Numbered from the stretch's first letter, positions 25,652-34,943 are shown. The stretch: 64,000 bases of DNA from Pseudoalteromonas sp. XI10 (GCF_001469895.1 NZ_LOPY01000039.1:124001-188000); one strand, 5' to 3'. The notes: a model not told the origin generated them from the letters alone. Numbers and translations are program-made.

Positions 25652-26182
25652 ATGTCTAACTACAACGAATCACCTGAACAAATCGCAAACGCAACGCAAG
25701 ATTTCGTGATGCAACAAACTATGTTGCGTATTAAAGATCCAAAGCCTTCTTTAGATTTCTATCAAAATGTTTTAGGTATGAAGTTACTTGGTAAATATGA
25801 CTTCCCTAAAATGGAGTTTACGCTGTACTTTTTAGGTTATGAGCAAGACATGCCAACAGGCAGCGATAAAGAAAAAGCACAGTGGGTATTTCGCCGCCCT
25901 GCTCTTATCGAGCTTACGCATAACTGGGGCACAGAAAACGACGACAGCTTTGCTGGTTACCATAGTGGTAATGATGAACCAAAAGGCTTTGGTCATATCG
26001 GTATTACCGTGCCAGACGTATACGCAGCATGCGAGCGTTTTGCAAAATACGATGTGGAGTTTGTCAAAAAACCAGACGATGGCTCAATGAAAGGCTTAGC
26101 TTTTATTAAAGACCCTGATGGTTATTGGATAGAGATACTCTCCGCAGAGGGAATCACTGAGATTATTGAAGAGCACAAGTAA
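25652..26182 (+). CDS. gloA: Lactoylglutathione lyase (glyoxalase I)
   Basis: Converts the methylglyoxal-glutathione hemithioacetal to S-lactoylglutathione. The 176-residue length and the extended N-terminal helix fit the long, eukaryote-like, zinc-type glyoxalases. Metal ligand positions are visible in [18 protein letters not shown] (Gln), [13 protein letters not shown] (Glu), [12 protein letters not shown] (His) and [12 protein letters not shown] (Glu). The start at 25652 is chosen because AAAGGA lies 6 bases upstream; ATG 25646 overlaps that site. An 8-bp tandem repeat lies 110 bp upstream. Confidence 0.95.
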   Translation: MSNYNESPEQIANATQDFVMQQTMLRIKDPKPSLDFYQNVLGMKLLGKYDFPKMEFTLYFLGYEQDMPTGSDKEKAQWVFRRPALIELTHNWGTENDDSFAGYHSGNDEPKGFGHIGITVPDVYAACERFAKYDVEFVKKPDDGSMKGLAFIKDPDGYWIEILSAEGITEIIEEHK

Positions 26183-26194
26183 GATTGCCCCGTT

Positions 26195-26220
26195 AATAAC
26201 CTGCTAATTAGCAGGTTATT
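26195..26220. terminator. Bidirectional terminator between gloA and a convergent gene
   Basis: Perfect 26-bp palindrome with arms AATAACCTGCTAA and complement, A/T-rich flanks, spanning the stop of the minus-strand gene at 26216. Confidence 0.85.
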
Positions 26221-26668
26221 TTAATTTACACTGTTGATATGTAGTAGTCAGTGTTTGTATGTTTTGCATTAGTAAGTGAAAGTCAGGCTCTATAAAAAGC
26301 TTTTTATTTGGAATAAATAAATAACACTGTAATTTTTTAGCGAGTTGGCAAATTGAAAAGCAAAAATTACTTATGTCTTTCCTTAAGTCAACTCTAATTA
26401 CAATTTCATCAATCGATTCATCATTAACAGAAATAGTAATTTCATTTGATGAACTATTACCCCACATTTTAAAATCGGAAATATTACTTTCAGTTCTTAC
26501 TAAAACATTATCCAACAGCTTGTCTATTTGCACATTTGGTTGTTGGTGTTTCCACACGCAGGCAGTATCGAAATAACCATCGGCATTGTAGAGTGCCTCA
26601 ACTGAATAATTTTTATCTTCTACCCATTGTGCAGGTATTAGAACTATTGTTCTTTGCCAAATAGCCAT
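26216..26668 (-). CDS. Hypothetical protein, 150 residues
   Basis: Not recognised. The product is acidic to neutral, without signal peptide or membrane helix, and has alternating beta-like segments (RTIVLIPAQWV, EITISVND, EIVIRVDLR) and a cysteine-containing helix FCFSICQLAKKLQCYLF. The ribosome site before the ATG is poor. It lies 22 bp after another unrecognised gene on the same strand and may be cotranscribed. Size, solitary nature and island position resemble orphan immunity proteins of contact-dependent or type VI toxins, but no toxin gene is nearby, so that is only a guess. Confidence 0.6.
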   Translation of the reverse strand: MAIWQRTIVLIPAQWVEDKNYSVEALYNADGYFDTACVWKHQQPNVQIDKLLDNVLVRTESNISDFKMWGNSSSNEITISVNDESIDEIVIRVDLRKDISNFCFSICQLAKKLQCYLFIPNKKLFIEPDFHLLMQNIQTLTTTYQQCKLK

Positions 26669-26690
26669 CGTTTTTTAAATACACTTATAA

Positions 26691-27110
26691 TTAAAGAAAG
26701 TGCCAAGAAACATCATAACAAGGGCCATTTAAATCATATTGCAGTTCTTGATCATTCCGGGTAAAGGTCGCTGTAGCTTTAAATTTAAAGTTTGAAGTAT
26801 CTTTTCTGTTAATTGCCAAAGCTTGCTCTATTTCATCCCATCTTTGAGATATACCACCATGCCCAGGATGACTATCGGCTTTTAATTCACCTGACTGATA
26901 TTTTTTATGCCATTTAACAAAAATTTGCCATTGCTCTATCTCTAACTTAAGTTCAGATTCTGATATTAAATAAAGCGAAAACTCATCAGTAAAACCAATG
27001 TCATCATTGAAGTCTGAAACAAACCTGTAATGTCTCCCCTCAATAGATGTGATACCCCCTCTTGGCCCATCATAATATAAATTTTCGACAAGGACTTTAC
27101 ACATTAGCAT
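26691..27110 (-). CDS. Hypothetical protein, 139 residues
   Basis: Not recognised. It is a soluble protein with two possible starts (27110 or, two codons later, 27104). Visible features are YDGPRGGITSIEGRHYRF, a charged helix SELKLEIEQWQIFVKWHKKY, the motif HPGHGG near residue 83 and a strand-rich C-terminus ending CYDVSWHF. No signal or membrane segment. It precedes the 150-residue gene by 22 bp. The pair looks like accessory genes. An immunity-like role is possible but unsupported by any family match I can make. Confidence 0.6.
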   Translation of the reverse strand: MLMCKVLVENLYYDGPRGGITSIEGRHYRFVSDFNDDIGFTDEFSLYLISESELKLEIEQWQIFVKWHKKYQSGELKADSHPGHGGISQRWDEIEQALAINRKDTSNFKFKATATFTRNDQELQYDLNGPCYDVSWHFL

Positions 27111-27385
27111 TCACTAAAAGCCTTTAGATAAATTGAAAGGATGAATAAACAATACCTATGATAGTCAGTACAAAAGAGCTAAATGCAGATCATGTTGCAA
27201 TTGATGGTTATTGCTCTTTAATCATGTGTATTTACATCTATAGGAGTTATATTTTCGAACGTGTAGAATGAACATACCTAAGTTCTACATTTTTTATAGT
27301 AAAAGCGAAGCAATAAAATCAAAGTTTTTACTTTTCTTTGGATTAATTAATAACACTCAAATGCTAAATAAATCCTAAGCCATAA

Positions 27386-27646
27386 CTAATCGCAAAACTT
27401 GAATTGATAAATACCATCGGCACTTATTTCGACCTTAAGCCCAATTTTTTTTTCGAGAAATCTAATATGCTCATCAACAGCCCCCCTGCAGGTTTCAAGC
27501 TGTTCTCTTCTCGCTCCAACTAATAATAGAGCCTCAATTTGAGCTGCACCACTACCAGACTTTCTGCCTAGCCAGTTTTTACCACTATAATGACCGCCAA
27601 TTTTTTCAGCTAAAAACTGTAATTCTATTTCCCTTAAACTTTTCAT
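27386..27646 (-). CDS. Hypothetical protein, 86 residues
   Basis: Not recognised. Small soluble protein with a lysine- and glycine-rich middle (GGHYSGKNWLGRKSGSGA), a helix AQIEALLLVGARREQLETC and a C-terminal IRFLEKKIGLKVEISADGIYQF. The ATG has AAGGAAA upstream. It lies 61 bp downstream of the kinase-like gene on the same strand and may be expressed with it. The hypothesis that it forms a binding partner or substrate of the kinase rests only on position. Confidence 0.6.
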   Translation of the reverse strand: MKSLREIELQFLAEKIGGHYSGKNWLGRKSGSGAAQIEALLLVGARREQLETCRGAVDEHIRFLEKKIGLKVEISADGIYQFKFCD

Positions 27647-27707
27647 GTCATTTCCTTATCTAATTTATTATCAATTGAAATATAGCTGAAAAAATACAAT
27701 TATTAAA

Positions 27708-29522
27708 TTAAACCCTTTTGGGATCTCGCGGATAAAACTCATCGGGCTGTTTAGTGCATAAATCAAATTCACGGGTATTTTTGTAAGGTAGCTTCATAAA
27801 GCCTGCCACACCTACATCTGTTATACTAACCGCGTATTGCATAAGCTTACTCAATAAACGTTTAAATTCAGGCTCTTTACTGGCATCAAGCAAACGATAG
27901 TAATGATGTATTTTCATCCTATCAGGTAAGGCTTCAAAAATGATACAGCCAGTATGATGTATTTGGTTTAGCTCAAATACGCACTTTATAACCTTTTTAG
28001 GGAGCTGTAATTGCTCATCCGGGTCTTTACCATCTTCAAAGTAAGAATGCGGTCTGGTTACATCTGAGGCTTGGATATCCATTACTTCATAATCAAGCTC
28101 AGGTAAATTTTCAAATTTAAACGCCCCTGTGCCATCTCGTTCTAGCTGAATGGTTTTACGCGCATCAAACAAGCAACATTTAAAGAGACCTTTTTGTTCA
28201 ATTCCCTGCGCTAACATCACCGTGTTGTTAATCGCATCGGTAAACGCAGTACCCAGAGTTTCATCATGCAAAATAAGGGAAGACTCAACAAACAGTGAGT
28301 TTTCTTTCCAATGAAAACTCAAGCCCCCTACTACTGGGTATTTTGCTAATCGGCTAATAGAGGCCAAGAATGCTTTTTCGGTGTCGCCGGTATCAAATAA
28401 AAACTCTTTGTAGTACCTGTCGAGCTGGGCATCGTTTACATCAAGTAATTGTTGATTATGGTCAGCTTGTCTTAAAAATTGCTTACGTGAGCTGTATACC
28501 ACCGTATCTGGGTGTTCATCAAACTCACTAAACCAATAAGGAATATACGGGCGAATGACCTTACGGGGCAGCTCAGGAAGGTAAGCTTTAGCCATTGTAG
28601 GCATGTTTCGCATAAAATAATCACCGGCCCCATCGCGAGTGGCCTTATTTTTTGAAAGCATACCGTCAATAACCCTGGCAAGTTCCATAGGTAAATTTAG
28701 GCTAGTAGCCGGAATAACCGCCGCACCAAACCTGCAAGATTGTGCAGAGGCCAGTGCATAAAGAGTTGAGGCAACACCTTGCTCATCAAAACGTGGGGAT
28801 GACTGCCCGCCTGACATTTGCTCATCACCAATAAAATACACATCACCCATACGTGCATTAGTGGTGCTGATATCAGCAGACATAAGATCCATAAAATTGC
28901 AGGCAACCGGATTTCCTTCAGCGTCTATTTGTGCATAAACAGAGCTGCCCCAGTCTACCAACGACAACTTATTGGTTTGTTCATCATAAACGATGTTAGA
29001 GGGCTTGATATCGCCATGCACAATTGGCTGTGGGCTTAAGCCATTTTTATGTTCACGTAAATCTACAAGTACATTACGTAGCCTAAGAGCCAGTGCCATT
29101 ACTTTTGCTGCACTAAAACGCCCTTGTTTGATGGAGATTTTTTCTAAGTCTTCACCTAGAGCGCGCTCCATCATTAAAATGCCTTGCTTTTTAATGCGCT
29201 CAAAGGCATAAAATTTTGGCACCAGCGGATTATTAACTTGCGAGAGCATGTAAGCTTCGTCTTCTAGACGATCACGTACACTTTGTGCAAGGGTTATACG
29301 TGAAAACTTAAATACCCAAGGTAAGTCTTCATCATCAACACCGGCAAAAACAAATCCAAACGCACCAGAGCCAATTAATTCAACATCACGGTAACCAAGC
29401 AAAGTAAGTTGTTTAATACAAATGTTAAGCCATTGGCGGTGCTTTTTAGCATCATGGTGAGACAGTAAATAAACAGACTGTTCTTCATTGATATAAAAAT
29501 TGCGGATTTGTTTGGGATTCAC
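27708..29522 (-). CDS. Ser/Thr protein-kinase-like protein with long C-terminal domain
   Basis: About 604 residues. The N-terminal kinase domain (about 25-320) has a glycine loop LIGSGAFGFVFAG, the ATP lysine in WVFKFSR, the catalytic loop VHGDIKPSNIVYD and a magnesium loop DWGSS in place of DFG. The C-terminal 280 residues are not recognised; they contain many aromatic and acidic residues and no membrane helix. No ATG lies near the N-terminus. GTG at 29522 has GAGAG five bases upstream; TTG at 29534 is an alternative. It is followed by an 86-residue gene and preceded by a gene for a membrane protein. Likely a signalling kinase, substrate unknown. Confidence 0.8.
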   Translation of the reverse strand: MNPKQIRNFYINEEQSVYLLSHHDAKKHRQWLNICIKQLTLLGYRDVELIGSGAFGFVFAGVDDEDLPWVFKFSRITLAQSVRDRLEDEAYMLSQVNNPLVPKFYAFERIKKQGILMMERALGEDLEKISIKQGRFSAAKVMALALRLRNVLVDLREHKNGLSPQPIVHGDIKPSNIVYDEQTNKLSLVDWGSSVYAQIDAEGNPVACNFMDLMSADISTTNARMGDVYFIGDEQMSGGQSSPRFDEQGVASTLYALASAQSCRFGAAVIPATSLNLPMELARVIDGMLSKNKATRDGAGDYFMRNMPTMAKAYLPELPRKVIRPYIPYWFSEFDEHPDTVVYSSRKQFLRQADHNQQLLDVNDAQLDRYYKEFLFDTGDTEKAFLASISRLAKYPVVGGLSFHWKENSLFVESSLILHDETLGTAFTDAINNTVMLAQGIEQKGLFKCCLFDARKTIQLERDGTGAFKFENLPELDYEVMDIQASDVTRPHSYFEDGKDPDEQLQLPKKVIKCVFELNQIHHTGCIIFEALPDRMKIHHYYRLLDASKEPEFKRLLSKLMQYAVSITDVGVAGFMKLPYKNTREFDLCTKQPDEFYPRDPKRV

Positions 29523-29536
29523 TGCATCTCTCAAAG

Positions 29537-29559
29537 TTAAGCGGCTTTTAACCGCTTAA
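29537..29559. repeat. Hairpin between the membrane-protein gene and the kinase-like gene
   Basis: TTAAGCGG/CCGCTTAA arms around a short loop, just upstream of the kinase start. It could attenuate or terminate transcription from the upstream gene; no clear U tract follows on the minus strand. Confidence 0.5.
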
Positions 29560-29577
29560 TTATTGAATGCTAAACAG

Positions 29578-30066
29578 TTAATTACAAGGCTTTTGCTCTT
29601 CGATGATCCAGCCCTGATCTTTCATAAGCAGCTCTGATACTGCAAAGGTTAAGCAAAAAAAGATAACCAACTCTAATAAGGTAAGAATGTCAGCGGCAAA
29701 ACACCAGCCTAAAACCCCTGCAAATAAAAATGGGATTGTTTTTAAATACCAAGCAATTTGTCGGGTTTTACCATATGTGAGTTGATAACTGTGAACTAGC
29801 TCACCCTCACACTCTAATGTGATGGTAGAAGAAAGCTTCCTGAATAAAGTCACTGAAATTGTTAATTGGCAGGCTTTACCATCAATATTAAACTCATGAA
29901 CAGATTTCGTTTTAAAGTTACGTGATTCAGCTATTAATTCACCGTCTACTTTCAGAACTTCTTTACCTGAGTAAGCAGAACCCCAGTATTCAATTAAATG
30001 TTCACCCAGCTTGAAGTTGGCTTTAATTCCCTTGCTCATTGATACTGTAATGCCATCCGTGTTCAT
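29578..30066 (-). CDS. Hypothetical two-helix membrane protein with beta-rich N-terminal domain
   Basis: Protein of 162 residues. Residues 1-105 are beta-rich: HLIEYWGSAYSGKEVLKVDGEL, SRNFKTKSVHEFNIDGK and CQLTISVTLF. This pattern recalls the small beta-sandwich of FAIM-like proteins, at low confidence. Two membrane helices follow (about 112-130 and 133-150), then a short cytoplasmic tail. The start at 30066 has AAGGAG; a start at 30084 would include that site. It precedes the kinase-like gene by 55 bp and may be part of one signalling unit. Function unknown. Confidence 0.65.
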   Translation of the reverse strand: MNTDGITVSMSKGIKANFKLGEHLIEYWGSAYSGKEVLKVDGELIAESRNFKTKSVHEFNIDGKACQLTISVTLFRKLSSTITLECEGELVHSYQLTYGKTRQIAWYLKTIPFLFAGVLGWCFAADILTLLELVIFFCLTFAVSELLMKDQGWIIEEQKPCN

Positions 30067-30112
30067 AACAAATCTCCTTATCATTATGAATTTAAAATAC
30101 TTTAAAAATAAA

Positions 30113-30139
30113 AAAACGGCAAGCTAGGCTTACCGTTTT
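30113..30139 (-). terminator. Terminator of the valine/isoleucine catabolic operon
   Basis: AAAACGG-C-AAGC/GCTT-A-CCGTTTT stem with one mismatch, followed on the minus strand by a T-rich tract. It lies 36 bp past the SDR stop. Confidence 0.85.
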
Positions 30140-30174
30140 GGTACTTTCAATGGGTAAAGGGTTACCATTTCAAA

Positions 30175-30936
30175 CTAAAGGCGGATACCGCCATCAATTT
30201 CAACAACACGACCCGTAAAGAAGTCATTCTCTACAATGTATTGTGCTGTTTGGGCAATTTCTTCTGCTTCACCAAAACGACCCACTGGTGTTACCGCCAT
30301 CATGCGTTGTTTTGCTTCTGGTTTCATTGCATCTGTCATTGCTGTGCGAATAACACCCGGTGCGATTGCACCAACACGGATACCAAAGCGACCTAATTCT
30401 TTCGCCCAACCTGTTGTCATAGCAACAACACCTGCTTTAGACGCAGCATAGTTTGTTTGGCCAATGTTACCAGCACGTGCAACACTCGACATATTAACGA
30501 TAACGCCGCCTTTGCCAGACTCAATCATGTGGCTCGCAGCTTCACGACCTGCTAAGAATACCCCGGTCAGGTTCACATCAATCACAGATTGAAATTGAGC
30601 CAACGACATTTTATCGACCACTTTGCCTTCTTTTGCTTTGATAAACATACCATCGCGTAAGATACCTGCGTTATTAATTAACACGCCGATATGGCCAAAG
30701 TCTTTGTTGATAGTGTTAAACGTTGCTACCACGGCATCTTCATCTGTAACATTAGCAGCATAAGCCATGACTTTTGTGCCATATTTAGCAAGCGCTGAGA
30801 CTGCAGTATCAAGTACGTCTTGTTGCATATCGATAAGAGCGATGTTCGCGCCAAGCGATGCAAATTTCTCGGCCATCGCAAAGCCTAAACCTTGCGCGCC
30901 ACCGGTAATTACGATGTTGTTGTTTTTAATTTCCAC
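30175..30936 (-). CDS. Short-chain dehydrogenase/reductase, probable 3-hydroxyacyl-CoA dehydrogenase
   Basis: Classical SDR of 253 residues. It has the NAD(P) loop TGGAQGLGFAMA, NNAGILRDGMF, catalytic Ser in VNMSSVARAG, YAASKAG (Tyr and Lys) and PGVIRTAMT. Asp36 in LIDMQ favours NAD. It is the last gene of the operon, 9 bp after mmsB, so its probable substrate is 2-methyl-3-hydroxybutyryl-CoA in isoleucine degradation; FabG-type activity is the alternative. The start is GTG at 30936, with GGAG seven bases upstream. In the comparative literature on ivd operons such a gene is present. Confidence 0.85.
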   Translation of the reverse strand: MEIKNNNIVITGGAQGLGFAMAEKFASLGANIALIDMQQDVLDTAVSALAKYGTKVMAYAANVTDEDAVVATFNTINKDFGHIGVLINNAGILRDGMFIKAKEGKVVDKMSLAQFQSVIDVNLTGVFLAGREAASHMIESGKGGVIVNMSSVARAGNIGQTNYAASKAGVVAMTTGWAKELGRFGIRVGAIAPGVIRTAMTDAMKPEAKQRMMAVTPVGRFGEAEEIAQTAQYIVENDFFTGRVVEIDGGIRL

Positions 30937-30945
30937 AACAATCTC

Positions 30946-31836
30946 CTACTTCGAGAATAATTTAAAAATAGCGCTAAAATCATCACTACCCGCACCTTGA
31001 TGCTGAAGCATAGTGTATAGATTCTTCGCCATTGACCCCATTGGGGTAGATGAATTACTTTGCTGAGCCGCTTCCATAGCAAGACCTAAGTCTTTCGCCA
31101 TTAAATCAACCATAAAGCCAGGTTTATAATCATTACTTGCTGGTGCTGTTTCCATTACACCAGGGCATGGATTGTAAAGCTCAAGCGTCCAGTTACGGCC
31201 AGAGCTTGCAGTCATGATGTCACTTAACACTTTTGGATCGAGCCCGTTGTTAATGCCCATTTGTAGTGCTTCGCTAGTACCAGCCATTAAAATGCTTAGC
31301 AGCATGTTGTTACAGATTTTTGCGACTTGGCCTGCGCCTATATCACCAGCATGGAAGATGTTTTTACCCATATCTACTAGAGCAAGCTTGGCTTTTTCAA
31401 AGTGGCTTTGCTCACCACCGACGATAAAGGTTAAAGTGCCCGCTGTTGCACCTGCAACACCACCTGATACCGGCGCATCAACAAAATCAATGCCTTTTTG
31501 AGAAAGTTCACTACCCACTTGACGCGCTGATTCTGCATCAATGGTTGAGCAGTCAATCACTAAAGTTTTGCTATCAAGTAAGTTGATAAGACCTGTTTCG
31601 CCTAAGTAAAGCGATTTAACGTGTTTGCTTGCTGGTAGCATACTGATAAAAATATCAGCGCCAATGGCACACTCTGCTGCATCGTTTGCAGCAATTGCAC
31701 CTTTATCGGCAAGCTCACTGACCGCTGCTTTATTTAAGTCAAACACGCGAACTGTATGACCTGCATTTACAAGGTTTGCCGCCATTGGGCCACCCATGTT
31801 GCCTAAACCAATAAATCCTATTGTTAATTTAGCCAT
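30946..31836 (-). CDS. mmsB: 3-hydroxyisobutyrate dehydrogenase
   Basis: Oxidises 3-hydroxyisobutyrate to methylmalonate semialdehyde with NAD in valine degradation. The 296-residue product has the Rossmann loop GFIGLGNMGGPMAANL, the substrate signature DAPVSGGVAGATAGTLTFIVG and the catalytic Lys in GAGQVAKICNNML. Length is typical. It lies between the 3-hydroxyisobutyryl-CoA hydrolase (17 bp away) and the SDR gene, exactly where its substrate is made. Confidence 0.95.
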   Translation of the reverse strand: MAKLTIGFIGLGNMGGPMAANLVNAGHTVRVFDLNKAAVSELADKGAIAANDAAECAIGADIFISMLPASKHVKSLYLGETGLINLLDSKTLVIDCSTIDAESARQVGSELSQKGIDFVDAPVSGGVAGATAGTLTFIVGGEQSHFEKAKLALVDMGKNIFHAGDIGAGQVAKICNNMLLSILMAGTSEALQMGINNGLDPKVLSDIMTASSGRNWTLELYNPCPGVMETAPASNDYKPGFMVDLMAKDLGLAMEAAQQSNSSTPMGSMAKNLYTMLQHQGAGSDDFSAIFKLFSK

Positions 31837-31853
31837 TTGTTTACCCCTTGGAC

Positions 31854-32996
31854 TTAAGATGACGTTAATGTGTTAAGTGGGTGTGATTGCTCATCCCAGC
31901 GTGCTGTAAAGAAGCTATCTACAACTGCTTCGTCGATATCGCTAAGCGATTTAAACTGCCAGTTAGGTGCACCGTCTTTGTCGATTAATAGCGCACGAAC
32001 GCCTTCTTGGAACTCGCCTAATTCGCCACAACGAACTGACATGCCTAACTCCATTTTGAAGCAATCTGCTAACGTCATCTCTTTTGAATTAGCTAATTGA
32101 CGTTCTACCAGCGCACAACTAAGCGGACAACCATGCGCTAATGACTTTTGCGCACGAGTAAGCCATTTATCTTCTGTTTCTAAAGCTTGAATGTAGTCAA
32201 TTTTCCCCTGCAATGAGTCAAATTCAGCCAGCTTTTGAATAACCGCTAAGTTATCTTTTACATTGCCTTTAGGAACACGGCCTGAAATATTATCAATCGA
32301 GATTAAAATTTTAGTTAGCTTTTCGTGATTTAATGAGGCTGTTTTGCCCCACTTTTCAGCGGTGATAGCAGTTAAAATAGCGTCATATTTATCTGCTGTT
32401 GCATAGTGATCAGCAAGATTAACAAACAAGGCATCTTCAGCATTGATAGACGCAGCAGTTAACCCTAAGAATAGACCCACTTGCTCAGGCATTTTATGTA
32501 AGAAGTAACTGCCGCCCACATCTGGGTATAAACCAATGGTTAGCTCAGGCATTGCGATACGTGATGTTTCTGTTACCACTCGGTGACTTGCCCCAGCCAT
32601 TAAGCCAAGGCCGCCACCCATAACAATGCCATTACCCCAAAGTAATATTGGCTTTTCATAGCAGTGAATTAGGTAGTCTAATTTGTACTCAAGGGTAAAA
32701 AAGTCTTCAATGTAGTTAGCAGGCTCACCTGTGCTCATTGCTTTATGCAGGCTTACTACATCGCCACCGGCACAAAATGCTTTTTCGCCAGCCCCTTTTA
32801 GAACGACCATGGCAACGGCGTCATCGTCAGCCCATTTTCTAAGCTGCGGCTCAAGCAATTGGATCATGTCGTAATTTAAAGCGTTTAAAGACTTCGGCGC
32901 ATTGAGTGTCGCAATTGCAATGAGGCCGCTCTCGGCCTCTGCAGTTTCAAACACCACAGGCGCATCTTGATGATTTAGTAGTGTTACATTATTCAT
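31854..32996 (-). CDS. 3-hydroxyisobutyryl-CoA hydrolase
   Basis: Crotonase-fold hydrolase of 380 residues, releasing 3-hydroxyisobutyrate from its CoA ester in valine breakdown. Key segments are SLNALNYDMI, KAFCAGGDVVSLH, oxyanion-region GIVMGGGLGLMAGASHR and PELTIGLYPDVGGSYFL, with the long C-terminal extension that separates HIBCH from enoyl-CoA hydratases. The ATG at 32996 overlaps the preceding stop as TAATG, which indicates coupling. An in-frame start at 33011 would lie inside the upstream gene and is less likely. Confidence 0.92.
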   Translation of the reverse strand: MNNVTLLNHQDAPVVFETAEAESGLIAIATLNAPKSLNALNYDMIQLLEPQLRKWADDDAVAMVVLKGAGEKAFCAGGDVVSLHKAMSTGEPANYIEDFFTLEYKLDYLIHCYEKPILLWGNGIVMGGGLGLMAGASHRVVTETSRIAMPELTIGLYPDVGGSYFLHKMPEQVGLFLGLTAASINAEDALFVNLADHYATADKYDAILTAITAEKWGKTASLNHEKLTKILISIDNISGRVPKGNVKDNLAVIQKLAEFDSLQGKIDYIQALETEDKWLTRAQKSLAHGCPLSCALVERQLANSKEMTLADCFKMELGMSVRCGELGEFQEGVRALLIDKDGAPNWQFKSLSDIDEAVVDSFFTARWDEQSHPLNTLTSS

Positions 32997-33775
32997 TAGC
33001 CATTTACCCAATTTGCTTTACGCTTTTCTAAGAATGCATTCACGCCTTCTTTTTGGTCTTGCGTATCAAACAACTGCACAAATAACTCACGCTCTAGTGG
33101 TAATGCATGAGCCATAGGTTGTGTACGACCTTTTTGAATAAGCTCTTTACATGCAGTCACAGCAACCGGGCTTTGCTCACCCACTTGGTTAGCCAGTTTC
33201 ATTGCCGCAGCTAAGCTTTCGCCAGCGCCAACCACTTCTTCAACAAGGCCAATTTCGCGTGCTTTGTCTGCTTTTAGGCGCTCGCCACATAAGATCATGC
33301 GTTTTGCCCAGCCCTCACCAACAAGCCATGCAAGGTTTTGCGTACCGCCAGCACAAGGTAATAAGCCAACTTTCGCTTCAGGGAGCGCCATTTGAGCTTG
33401 CTGTTCAGCAATACGAATATCACAAGCAAGGGCCACTTCAAGACCGCCACCCATGGCATAACCATTAATTGCCGCGATTGATACACCACGGAAATTTGTT
33501 AGTGCCTCAAATGCATCGCCAAACACTTTTGACATAGTAGCAGCAACGCCTTTATCACCACTGGCAAATACGTTCAGATCGGCACCTGCGCTAAAGAACT
33601 TTTCACCTTGACCTGTGATCACTAATGCATAGACATTTTTGTTAGCATTTAGCTCGGTCACAGTGTCTTTTAATGCAGTTAATGTATCTTGTGTCCAGGT
33701 ATTCGCTGGCGGGTTATTCATGGTTAAAACCGCTACGTTACCTTCAATATTTAAATCAATCGATGGATTAGACAT
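32996..33775 (-). CDS. Enoyl-CoA hydratase
   Basis: Crotonase-family hydratase of 259 residues, predicted to hydrate methacrylyl-CoA and tiglyl-CoA. Both catalytic glutamates are present, in AMGGGLEVALACDI and MALPEAKVGLLPCAGGTQNL, and the oxyanion loop FSAGADLN is intact. It lies between the acyl-CoA dehydrogenase (10 bp) and the hydrolase (overlapping TAATG), so its product feeds the next enzyme. A well-preserved tight operon. Confidence 0.93.
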   Translation of the reverse strand: MSNPSIDLNIEGNVAVLTMNNPPANTWTQDTLTALKDTVTELNANKNVYALVITGQGEKFFSAGADLNVFASGDKGVAATMSKVFGDAFEALTNFRGVSIAAINGYAMGGGLEVALACDIRIAEQQAQMALPEAKVGLLPCAGGTQNLAWLVGEGWAKRMILCGERLKADKAREIGLVEEVVGAGESLAAAMKLANQVGEQSPVAVTACKELIQKGRTQPMAHALPLERELFVQLFDTQDQKEGVNAFLEKRKANWVNG

Positions 33776-33785
33776 AGGTTGCTCC

Positions 33786-34943
33786 TTATAGAATGTCGCC
33801 AGCTGACTCAGCTAAGATACGACGTGCGATAATCACACGCATGATTTCGTTTGTGCCTTCAAGAATTTGATGCACTCGTACGTCTCTGAAATGACGCTCT
33901 AAAGGGTATTCTTTGATGTAACCGTAACCACCGTGAATTTGTAGTGCGTCGTCACAGACTTTAAAACCAACATCTGTAGCAAAACGTTTTGCCATTGCAC
34001 AGTAAGTGGTTTTTTCACTGTCACCCGTATCAAGTTTAAATGCCGCTAAGCGCACCATTTGACGAGCGGCAACAAGCTCGGTGTTCATATCGGCAATCTT
34101 AAATTGCAGTGCTTGAAAAGCAGCTAATGGCTTACCAAATTGCTCACGTTCTTTTAAGTATTCGCGCGCAGTATTAAGAGCTGCTTGTGCTGTACCTAAT
34201 GAACAGGTAGCAATATTAATACGACCGCCATCTAAGCCTTGCATTGCAAACTTAAAGCCTTCGCCTTCTTGACCTAATAAGTTAGCCGCAGGAATTCTCA
34301 CATCTTCAAAGCTAATTAAACGTGTAGGCTGTGCATTCCAGCCCATTTTTTCTTCAGCTTTACCGTATTCAATACCTGCTGCGTCTGCAGGTACAACAAA
34401 TGCCGAAATACCGGCTGCGCCTTCACCACCAGTGCGCGCCATAACCACAAGTAAATCAGTTTCACCAGCACCCGAAATAAACATTTTAGAGCCTGAGATT
34501 ACATACTCATCGCCCTCTTTTACCGCTTTAGTTTTTAGTGATGCTGCATCAGAGCCAGAACCTGGCTCCGTTAAACAATAAGAAGCAAGTAACTCACCCA
34601 TTACTAATTGCTCACAGTACTGGGATTTAACGTCATCAGTACCAAAGCTTGCAATCATCCAGGTTGCCATATTATGAATGGTCAACATAGCGGTGGTTGC
34701 TGTACAACCCATGGCAAGCTGTTCAAAGATAATGCTTGAATCTAAGCGAGATAAACCTAAGCCACCCGCTTCTTCTGGGGTATATAAACCACAAAAGCCA
34801 AGCTCACCGGCTGCTTTAATGGTGTCTTTAGGAAAAATGTGTTCTTGGTCCCACTTAGCAGCATGTGGAGCAAGTTCAGACTCTGCAAACTGACGGGCTG
34901 TTTCAGCAAACGCTTGCTGATCTTCGGTTAAATTAAAGTCCAT
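33786..34943 (-). CDS. Short/branched-chain acyl-CoA dehydrogenase (isobutyryl/2-methylbutyryl)
   Basis: FAD enzyme of 385 residues oxidising isobutyryl-CoA and 2-methylbutyryl-CoA. It shows YCLTEPGSGSDAASLKT, the FAD-binding MFISGAGETD and the C-terminal catalytic Glu in QILEGTNEIMR. That Glu marks it as the short-chain type; the LiuA dehydrogenase in the other operon lacks it there. It is separated from mmsA by 106 bp with a hairpin. Substrate assignment follows from operon content. Confidence 0.9.
   Translation of the reverse strand: MDFNLTEDQQAFAETARQFAESELAPHAAKWDQEHIFPKDTIKAAGELGFCGLYTPEEAGGLGLSRLDSSIIFEQLAMGCTATTAMLTIHNMATWMIASFGTDDVKSQYCEQLVMGELLASYCLTEPGSGSDAASLKTKAVKEGDEYVISGSKMFISGAGETDLLVVMARTGGEGAAGISAFVVPADAAGIEYGKAEEKMGWNAQPTRLISFEDVRIPAANLLGQEGEGFKFAMQGLDGGRINIATCSLGTAQAALNTAREYLKEREQFGKPLAAFQALQFKIADMNTELVAARQMVRLAAFKLDTGDSEKTTYCAMAKRFATDVGFKVCDDALQIHGGYGYIKEYPLERHFRDVRVHQILEGTNEIMRVIIARRILAESAGDIL

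Noticed and set aside
26216..27110. Toxin-immunity module
   Set aside because: No toxin, PAAR, VgrG, Hcp or Rhs-type gene lies in the window, so the immunity idea has no support beyond size.
27708..29522. Aminoglycoside phosphotransferase instead of protein kinase
   Set aside because: The glycine loop, HGDIKPSN and a DFG-like DWG fit the protein-kinase pattern better, and the protein is twice the usual phosphotransferase length.
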